Positions 56,128 to 64,000 of a DNA stretch of 64,000 nucleotides are shown piece by piece (positions within the stretch are counted from its first letter, which is position 1; each line of letters opens with the position of its first letter). Made by a program: the position numbers and the translations under genes. The notes beneath the pieces are model-generated. The model saw only the letters and a list, made by a program, of their open reading frames with translations, was not told where the DNA came from and did no database searches. Source of the DNA: Sarocladium kiliense (lineage: Eukaryota; Ascomycota; Sordariomycetes; Hypocreales; Sarocladiaceae); contig JAUZTG010000016.1 of the NCBI GenBank assembly GCA_030734395.1, positions 620,001-684,000 on the forward strand. Reading direction: 5' to 3'.

Positions 56128-56910
56128 CCTGAATAGTCGTGAAGCTGCACTGATTGGATTTGTGTTGGTTCAGTCAGTGTACCAGGCTCATAAACAGCAT
56201 GTCGCTGTGTTTAAAACCATCATCGACAGGGACACCCTGGCAGAATTGTTCGGTAACATCACGACTTGGAAGGGATCGTCAAGTGACTTCCCCCCCGAAT
56301 CCCGGGCATCTCGTCCGCCAAAGCGCCTCCTTTAGGCGCTGCCCGTGGGGAATCGAAGGAGACACGGGCCTAAGGCCGAAGGCCGAAGACCGGAGGCGGG
56401 GTGGCGGAGGGTTCAGGTTGCTGGCTCGGGGTACAGACAGGCACCGAAGAGGTTGTCTGGTTGAACAGGGATGAAAGATGAAAAGAAGAAAGTGGGAGAG
56501 ATTCAATTGACAACTCCGGAGTATAGAATTCTCGCGTATCTTGGAAATCTGGTTGACAGCGTGTCAAAATAAGACATGCTTGTGTGCTCAAGGCGCGCCC
56601 TTGGTCTGCAAGCCTGTTCCCACATGAAGCCTAGATCCCGTGCACGCCACCGCTAGAACATTCGATATCGGATCCCACGATAACGACGCGTTGTGCCAGA
56701 CATGTCCCTGAATGACTCGATTGCTCCACAACCGGGTTACTGGGATACGCATACGGAGTAACACTAGGCATCATCCTGTCCACGGACAAACACAGCCAAT
56801 TGCCCGCGGATACTTGCACAGCGAATCACCTTTAAAAGGGCGCATTCCAAGGACTCCCTTCATACGGAGGCTACTTCAGACCCAAGAGAAACCCCTCAAG
56901 ACATTACACA
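56128..56910. other. Divergent promoter region, MFS / GNAT
   Basis: About 0.8 kb. It contains a perfect 7-bp inverted repeat at 56322-56340 and a G/C-rich stretch (56360-56440) with a short GGCCGAA duplication. No gene is supported. Confidence 0.5.
56322..56340. repeat. Perfect inverted repeat (7-bp stem, 5-nt loop)
   Basis: AGCGCCT, loop CCTTT, AGGCGCT. It may be a dimeric factor site or a hairpin in the MFS leader; equally it may be chance. Confidence 0.55.
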
Positions 56911-57450
56911 ATGGCGCCAATTGCACTCACCATCCGTCCCGCAATCCCAGACGATGCACCTGAGGTTCTCAAACTCGTCAACAGAGCCTACCGCGGAGAC
57001 AGCAGCCGAGCCGGCTGGACCACAGAAGCCGATCTCGTCGGCGACCAACGCATTGACCTGGAAGGCGTCCTCGTAAAGATCAACGATCCCAGCGGCAAAC
57101 TCCTCGTCGCCTACGATGAAGCCGGTCAATTAGCTTCATGCTGCGAGATTCGCCGCCCGGAGGGCAAGCACGTAGGGTACTTTGGCATGTTCGCCGTGGA
57201 TCCTCTGAGGCAAGGCGGTGGCATTGGACGGCAGGTTATGATGGCGGCGGAGAAGTACGGCAAGGAGACGCTGGACCTGAACAGGTTGGAAATGACGGTC
57301 ATCTGGACGAGGAAGGAGCTGATGGAATGGTATGAGCGACTGGGGTACCATAAGACGGGGGAGAAGAGGCCATTCCCGTATCACGACCCCACGCAAGGAA
57401 GACCGCTGCGGGACGACCTGTACTTTGAGGTGATAGTGAAGGACATTTGA
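56911..57450 (+). CDS. GNAT-family N-acetyltransferase
   Basis: Predicted 179-aa intronless cytosolic enzyme. It would transfer acetyl from acetyl-CoA to an amine. The start of the fold (LTIRPAIPDDAPEVLKLVNRAYRG) and the acetyl-CoA-binding motif A (VGYFGMFAVDPLRQGGGIGRQVM, about residues 89-111, with the QxxGxG/A loop) are both clear. WYERLGYHKTG is motif B. The C-terminus ends with a beta strand (DLYFEVIVKDI), as usual. The substrate is unknown. A TTTAAAA element lies about 80 nt upstream. It is tail-to-tail with a Zn2Cys6 regulator 183 nt downstream. Confidence 0.93.
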   Translation: MAPIALTIRPAIPDDAPEVLKLVNRAYRGDSSRAGWTTEADLVGDQRIDLEGVLVKINDPSGKLLVAYDEAGQLASCCEIRRPEGKHVGYFGMFAVDPLRQGGGIGRQVMMAAEKYGKETLDLNRLEMTVIWTRKELMEWYERLGYHKTGEKRPFPYHDPTQGRPLRDDLYFEVIVKDI

Positions 57451-57633
57451 GGTAGAGCGCAGCTTGAATGCGATATCTAAAAATTCTGACTTATGAGATC
57501 GGCTTGCAATCCCGAAGATCTTGGGTGGTGCGGAGGATGACGTGAGACGGGCTTATATCAGTACCCGGGGATATCTATATGCATCTACATCACTCGTGAC
57601 AACCCTTGGCACGCTGCAACACCAAGTCTTGCC

Positions 57634-59710
57634 TTAGGTGAACATATCCAGAAGCTTCTTCACCGGCCAAGCGTACGTGTCTCGGTACTTCTCCACCACA
57701 CTCTTCAGGGCTTGTCTCTCATACTGGTCAGTGAAGAAGTCCCCATATAGCTGGATCCCAATTGCCGCATTGACCAACACCGGCGGTGAGGCTGGATGGC
57801 ACAATGCAATGCCGCATAGCTCAAGGATCAGCATCTTCACATCATTTTCGAGCTGACGCCACTCTGTACGAGGTGTATCCCGGTGTCTGACAGCACATGG
57901 CACGGGTCAGCATGGCAGGATCGCATCGGCAGCTACGTGGCATAAATTGTGACTCACTGAAGTCGTGGATTCTCAGCCATGAGGACAGATCTTGAGATAA
58001 TGGCCTGCTGATTGCTCATCACCTCAATAGTCGACCCGTACCACACTGTTGGAAAGATTTCGCCCCGTGCTTTGTCCGGCGGTTTCTTCAGGATCGGTTG
58101 GTAGTCTAGCAGCACGGATTCTTCCAACAACAGCTGTTGTGCCATAAGTCGATCTGCCCATAGCTCATGTCAGCCACTTGGTGCCAAACTGTACTTTGCG
58201 AAGGATGCTTACCCCATTCGAGTTGCGATCGATCTCCCCAGCACCACTTCGCAACTTGGACAGAGTGCATTACGGACTTGTTGGCTTTTGAAGCACCTGC
58301 CCAGTACTCTGCAGCCAGGAACATTTGGGGTGGTTCTCGACGGGTGAAGGAATGATAAATCTCCTGCCTCAACGCCATCCAATACGCAGCCTGAGTTACG
58401 CCTCGCTGTGCAAATAGGTGCCTCGAAGGCGGACTCCTCAAGATAGCATCGATAATAGGCAGGAAGTTAATCTGAGTCGAGCGAGAGCCGGCGGTATGCC
58501 CCTGCCCCAACCGCTCCCGCTCATCCTCCTCGTCGTCAATTTCCTCAAGCTGTCGGAGAATGACGGCAGTCGCGACAATGCTTTCACGATACTCGTTATC
58601 TTCAAGGTCGTGAAACTGGCGCATAGCCGGTATGCATCGCAGAGTGTACTCCATTGGTGCATTCTGATCGAGCTTTGGGAGGAGCTGACCGTGGTACTCA
58701 ATCCCGCGCCTTGTCTTGAAGCGAGGCATGCGGCTGAGATGCCGCGCGGCGACAGCAAATATGGCATTAAGAAGATGGGAGTGTCGCCGTGCGAGTACTG
58801 GGACGGCCAGCTGGAAGTGCCTGCTCTCATCGCATAGGTCAAACTGGGTTCAAGTTAGTGGCAGGTATATCAAGGGAATCCCTGACTTGAGCCCTACCCA
58901 ATGCGACAGCTCTTCTACATAATAGCGAAGAAGGCAAGCCTCTTGTACATCCTCAAGAGGGAATCGCCGAAATTGTGTGTGATCCCTAGTCTCTCGAGAT
59001 GCGAGGTGGGCGTTGTTGTAGGGGTTTAGATGAATAACGGCAGTATGAGACGCATGTTCTGCTCCATCTCTCGGCTGGAGACTGGTCGCCCTACGTCGAC
59101 GCTTTGTAGAGGAATCACCATCCTCATCCTCCAGTGTCCGTCCTTGGAATTGAGTGAGATTATGTGGGCTATAGTTGGGCGATACCGAGTCCTCAAATCT
59201 TTCGTGGCGCTGTCCACCTTCTGATGGGGTGATCTGGCTTCGAGCATCAAACCGGACTTCTTTGTATTAATAAATTGCCCAGCACAGGATGCGAACAATG
59301 CTCACAGTCTCTCGCGCTCGTTCTGACCCATTTCTGGTCTTGGTCAAAATCCGCAGCATTGCTCTGCCTAAACACAGTCTTCTGACAACTCGGAAGAGTG
59401 CAGGCTATGCCTTTGGATCGACATCGCCCACATTCGGGCTTCTCCTCATCGCCTGAGAGATCAGTGTTCACACTTGCATGGAGTGTCAGGCATTGCATGC
59501 TCACATTTGACATGCTTTTCTTCTGGAAGTCAGGCACTGAAGCTGGGGAAGTGGGGGATCAGGTCGCGTACCTTTGCATTCCGAACACGGATGCTTTCTC
59601 GATGGCATCACGCGCTTGCGTCTGCTCAAAGCCTCATCACGATCGCGTGAGATGAGGCGGCGCTCACTTGTGATAATGATGAATGGCAATGATGAAGGAG
59701 AGTTGCCCAT
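57634..59710 (-). CDS. Zn2Cys6 transcription factor with seven exons
   Basis: Predicted 566-aa regulator. Exons: 59710-59572, 59519-59505, 59452-59306, 59217-58898, 58843-58213, 58153-57958 and 57886-57634. The zinc cluster CSECKEKHVKC-DEEKPE-CGRCRSKGIAC is complete only if a 15-nt microexon (59519-59505) is included; all phases then agree. A Lys/Arg-rich linker follows. The regulator domain is recognised from YYVEELSHWFDLCD and LLNAIFAVAARHL, a common signature of fungal factors of this type, and ends in KKLLDMFT. Two start codons are possible (59710 and 59608); the upstream one is used here. It faces the GNAT gene. Targets are unknown. Confidence 0.87.
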
Positions 59711-61220
59711 GTGTGTCCTGCGTTCCCTTCCATTGCCGTCTTTTAGCGTAAACTTGCTACCCTGGAACGTAACTAAAGGTGACGAGGTGTCTTACAGCGT
59801 CCATCTTCCTCGTCAGAAGCTGGTAAAGGGCGGAGTTGCTTCACAAAAGATACATCATTGGAGATCATTGAAAAGCTTTTGGGGTGAGTCTGCGCCACAT
59901 TTTTCTCCTGCCATCACTCAATAGCGTCGTAAGTAAGCTCAACATTCCCAGACTGTGGAGGGTGACCAATACAGCATTTGAGGTATCCTCATCAACCATG
60001 GGAGTGTTTGATTGCAGTTCGCCGCATCGCGACAGAGGAAAAGTCGGATAGAGATGGAGCCGATTCTTCGTCTCCCAATTGGAGAATCAATCCATAGCCT
60101 GTATCGGGCTGCTGGTTACCTTACGCATCCATGTTGCTGGCGCCTTGGTGATTTCTACCTGTTGCTGTACGTCTTTCCAGGTCCTTTCAATGACGCATCC
60201 AAGCCAGAAGCCAGTCCAATCCTGAGGCAGAATCACGACGCCCAGATCTCCTAGATTCTTTGTCTTTGTCCCGTACAAACCTCTCAAAGCGGTTTCTGAC
60301 AGCGTTGAGACTCCTTCGTCGCACTTCGCCTACCGAAACCCCTCCTCACCCACTCACGGTCCACTCTCACGGTTTCAGAGCCTTGTTCCCAAACTGCAAA
60401 TCCCCCATCACAGATATATGTCCCTGAAATTCGTCCCGTCGCTGCTTGTTTCCCGCTAAATTCGGAAGTGAAAAGCTCCTTGGTACCGATCGAGAGTCAT
60501 GAGCCTTGTCACCGAACGCGGCTGAAACAGGACACGTGAGTAGGAGGAAGCCTTGACAGCCTCATCCTAGGTCCCGTAGGGCAAGGAAAAAAAGACAGAC
60601 ATGGGCTGGGACTATGCCACAGATCCTTCCAGGAACTCACAGTCTTTATGAAGATTGAATTCCTCCAGACAAGCTGTTCGACCACCTGCCTAACACGGGC
60701 GCATCAATAGCTCCTCATCCCTCCATCCCGATGCCAACACCCGTCTGGGCACGTCCAAATAGAGCCAGATACCAAGCTTTTCTCTCACCACCACCTCGGT
60801 CAGGCGCACCACTCCGTTCGTCCGGTCATCCTTTCATTGGCTTGTCCGCTCATCTCGACTCTGCCAACAAACAGGCTTGTCGTCCTCTGCTTCATTGGTT
60901 GTTTCCCCGCGCTGGGCGTGCGAACCAGGCTGAATTGGCGATGAGGGAACGCTCTGACCCTGGATCATGGAGGGCTTGGCCAAAGCAGTCGTTTCATATG
61001 GCAGCGTGGGGTTGTCGAGGAGGGGATGTCTGACGCTGTGCTTATATGTATCCAGACTGGAAGCCCTTTTGTAAGACCCTAGTCCCTCCTCTCGCGTTTC
61101 TCTCCCATTCATCTGCCCATTCTCCCACCTCATATCGTATCATTCCCCACGGCTCAACATCCGACTTACACGCTGCGACCTGCACACGCCACCACATCAT
61201 CGACACATCGTCTGCCCACA
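59711..61220. other. Divergent promoter region, Zn2Cys6 factor / carbonic anhydrase
   Basis: 1.5 kb between head-to-head genes. Short frames only, none with a motif. The right end (61080-61220) is a C/T/A-rich leader typical of an expressed gene. Confidence 0.5.
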
Positions 61221-61948
61221 ATGACTGTTACAGTTGCTTCCGAGTTCGAATCAGCCAACCAGAAGTATGCGGAGACGTTCGACAAGGGAAGCCTCCCGCT
61301 CCCGCCCGGTCGGTAAGTTCTGCCGATTTGAATCCCCCCATCCTCCCTGTCCCCTCTCTCCTATGTCGTCGCAACCTACGTACTGCGAGCGGACTTACCC
61401 ACAAATTTCGCCTTGGAGCGTGAGCGCTGATGGAGCGCCGCTGCCGGGTTTGGTGCTTAGCAAAGTAGCTGTTGTCACATGCATGGATGCTAGAATTGAT
61501 CCTGCGAAGGCGCTGGGGCTTGTAGAGGGCGATGCGCATGTCATACGGAATGCGGGAGGTCGAGCCGTTGAGGCGATTCGGTCTATTGTTATCTCGCAGC
61601 AACTCCTTGGAACACGCGAGATCGTTGTGATCCACCACGTAAGAGACCCAAACAGGATCGGATCACCTGATCTAGGCTTGTTGTATGGGCTCTGTATGCT
61701 GACATGTCTGATCGCCATAGACGAGCTGTGGCATGCTCACTTTCTCCGACAACGACATCCGCACCAAGATCCGCCAGAACCTCACCGAAGACGCCGATCA
61801 CATTGCATTCCTTCCGTTCGGCGACCTGAAACAAAGCGTCATCGACGACGTGCGGCTGTTGCGGAAGAACCCGCTGATTCTCGATGTGCCTATCACTGGG
61901 TACATCTACGATGTGAAGACCGGCAGGATCAACAGGGTTGAGGCATAG
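61221..61948 (+). CDS. Beta-carbonic anhydrase
   Basis: Predicted 165-aa zinc enzyme in three exons (61221-61312, 61461-61638, 61721-61948). It interconverts CO2 and bicarbonate. The zinc ligands are Cys38 (in VTCMDAR, with the Asp40-Arg42 dyad), His90 and Cys93 (HH|TSCG, split by intron 2). The short chain of about 165 residues and the sequence HVIRNAGGRA fit the small type II/CAB-like beta-class found in many ascomycetes. There is no targeting peptide, so it is probably cytosolic. Intron 1 is long (148 nt); its acceptor at 61460 is supported by GRKVAVVTC across the joint. Tail-to-tail with a fungal regulator. Confidence 0.93.
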
Positions 61949-62172
61949 AGAACCCAGGAAGGGTTGCATTATTCACGTTCGGCGTACAGGCTGGAGTAGC
62001 GAAGTCATAATCGTGTTCATTGAATTCTTTGTCATACTGAGATGATGATGTTTCTGTATCAGCCCCGTGCTCAAGGTCTAAGTCCTTTTTACGATCGTTT
62101 TCTCTACCAATGTTGCCAATGCCGTCCGTGTATAGTTAATTCCGGCATACCTTCGCCGGAATCCCATAAAAC

Positions 62173-64000
62173 TCACTGACCACCATTGTACCCGGTACAG
62201 TCCGGTATATTCGCCATGGACTGTGTCGTGGGGATCCCAAGCCCGTCCATGTCGTCTGGATTGAAACTATGTAGCCCACCCCCAAACTCCACCTGTCGAA
62301 CTGGGTTGTCAAACAGAGTTCCATGCGTTGCAAGCATGGACATGTCAAAGCCTTGGTGTGCCGCTGCAGTTGACACAAGACTGCTATCGAACGATTTCAT
62401 CAGTAACTGTTGCGAGCCTCCGCCTAGGGGCTCGGCTGAGGATACCGAGGTGTTCGATCCGGTCCGCAACCCTTCCAAAGCAACACTCGCTTTGCGCATC
62501 AGCTCGCGGGTGGTGTTCTTGAGTGCATTGCGATCGCCGCCGCCGACATTCGGCTCTACCCGTTCGAACAACGCCATGGACTTGGTGCAGATGTACTGGT
62601 CCAGCGTCGCCAAGGGATGGCCTGGGTGCAGGAGTATGTTCGTCAAGAGGACCAACGTACCGGCGTATAAAGAACAAACACAATGCCTGAGAATTTATGA
62701 GCATGCAGATAGAGACAGGCATTCATATGAGGGCGATGCTCACCAGACTATGTTTTCGCCCGGGAAGGCATTGTGGAAAAGCTTCATACAAGCTCGGCTG
62801 ACTGCCACACACTCTTCCCAACCCTCCCGGCTAGGCGGTGGGTAGCCCCAGCTACATGGCGTCATAAGCTGCTGGAACATAGCTGAGAAGTTCTGTGCGT
62901 CGACTGCTGACGCTGTACTCAACTGATGTACCCATTCTGCGTCCTGCGTGTTGTAGACGCTGTGAAGGTTCAGCACCGCTAGTTGATACTCATGGAACAT
63001 CCTAGTCAAGCGCATCACGCCGATCGGTTCTGAAGTCGAAACCAGATTCTCGATCTGAAAGAGTGGGGGGATTTGATTGTACCATCGTTCAAGGAGGCTT
63101 TGAAGGTGCCGTACCCGTTGATCTCGTTCTGAGCCCCGGATCTTGGCTCCTCGAGTGGAATGTAAGAGTTCAAAGACCTTGCCCTGAATGTGTGCCAAGT
63201 CGACTTGACAGCGGAAGTAATTGATGTGGTTGTTACCGCCGGGAATCCAGATCAGGCCTGTGCCATCCCTTGACTTCAGCGGTGGCGGCGGCACATCAAC
63301 ATCATCGTCCACGATCGTGGGGGGAGTCTTCGTGCGTAGCGACAAGCTCTTGAACCAGATGTAAGTTAGGACTGATAATGTAGATTTGGTGTTATGATGA
63401 AGAATGACTCCTTACTCTGTCAAGGTAGTATGCGATCCAGAAGACTCGAGCGCGTTGCTCAGCTTCTACAGCTGCCCCGTGTTTTGGCGACTCACGCTCA
63501 TGTAGCCCCAGTCTATAAGCCAGTCTCGCTGCGTTGCCGGTCATTACGGCGGCTGGCTGAAAGTCACTACTGTTCAGGAACAAGATGACGATGCCTAATA
63601 GCACCTGGACGCCTAGCATATCTTCCTCTCTGGTGGCAAGATGAGAAATGACCGACTGCGCGCTTCGAAGATGGGCATTCGACCTGTAAGCCCTTTCCGC
63701 CCCATGAGGCATGCTGTCTCCGAGTGGTGTGCGATACCCAATGGCGATGACGATTTGTATTGCTGCCCATGAACCTTTGTTGCGGCTAAGCGGGTCGTTG
63801 TAAAAGTTTCTGAGCATAATCATGAAGCTTGCGCAGCAAAACAATGGCGTTACTGTGTTGAAGTCGTTGAAGAAATGATCAATCACATGGGCAACTTCCT
63901 CCAGGGGTGGAACTGTCAAGTTCTCTTCCGGTAGTTGTTCATAGAAGCCTTGCTGGGTAGGGGTAATTGTCCAGGAGTGTGGCATGGATCCCGGCCCATG
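62173..64000 (-). CDS. Fungal-specific transcription factor, 5' part beyond the window
   Basis: C-terminal part of a regulator; the reading frame is still open at base 64000 and no DNA-binding motif has yet appeared, so the N-terminus (probably a Zn2Cys6 cluster) lies outside. Exons in view: 64000-63416, 63348-62744 and 62686-62173. The visible part holds the fungal regulator domain: VAHVIDHFFNDFNTVTPLF, ARLAYRLGLHERE, ARVFWIAYYLDR joined to SLSLRTKTPPTIVDDDVDV, and the region after it. The last exon is Gly/Ser/Asp-rich. An ATG at 63985 could by chance act as a start but would remove the DNA-binding region. It is tail-to-tail with the carbonic anhydrase. Confidence 0.88.

Overview
This 64 kb window comes from a filamentous ascomycete (Pezizomycotina). 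Genes are interrupted by many short introns of about 45-150 nt with GT..AG borders and CTAAC/CTGAC-like branch points. Third codon positions favour C and G. The gene families are typical of moulds: Zn2Cys6 and C2H2 factors with the fungal transcription-factor domain, DFG5-like GH76, Dal5-type MFS carriers, 2EXR proteins and small cysteine-rich secreted proteins. No species can be assigned from the sequence alone. No rRNA, tRNA, CRISPR array, intact transposon or complete secondary-metabolite core gene was recognised. I built 28 protein-gene models by hand, joining exons so that phase and family motifs both hold.

Layout. 0-2.7 kb: no recognisable gene. 2.7-6.9 kb: a ferric-reductase-type flavocytochrome facing a flavin monooxygenase. 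7.9-12.8 kb: an NCS1 (purine-cytosine type) permease facing a C2H2 factor with a fungal regulator domain. 12.8-16.2 kb: a long stretch without a supported gene. 16.2-21.1 kb: a seven-helix membrane protein, a secreted aldonolactone/alditol-oxidase-like flavoprotein and a double-chromodomain nuclear protein. 22-24.8 kb: an alpha/beta hydrolase and a Zn2Cys6 factor whose stop codons are 89 nt apart. 26.2-30.7 kb: a Dal5-like MFS carrier and a long Ala/Pro-rich ankyrin protein. 31.6-36.6 kb: a maltose-type acetyltransferase, a cysteine-rich secreted protein of three six-cysteine modules, and a processive GT2 polysaccharide synthase. 38.5-46 kb: a membrane-anchored GH12 glucanase, a short-chain dehydrogenase and a GPI-type GH76 mannanase. 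46.7-51.3 kb: small unknown and secreted proteins. 51.5-57.5 kb: a 2EXR acidic protein, a YdeI-family protein, a second MFS carrier and a GNAT. 57.6-64 kb: a Zn2Cys6 factor containing a 15-nt microexon, a beta-carbonic anhydrase, and a fungal regulator cut by the right edge.

The strongest large-scale pattern is orientation. Almost every + gene is followed by a - gene, giving eleven tail-to-tail pairs with short gaps separated by long divergent or empty spacers. All four regulator genes sit tail-to-tail with a gene for metabolism or transport. This does not look like one biosynthetic cluster. It looks like a housekeeping-to-accessory region with surface or wall functions (GT2, GH12, GH76, secreted cysteine-rich proteins) concentrated between 32 and 50 kb.
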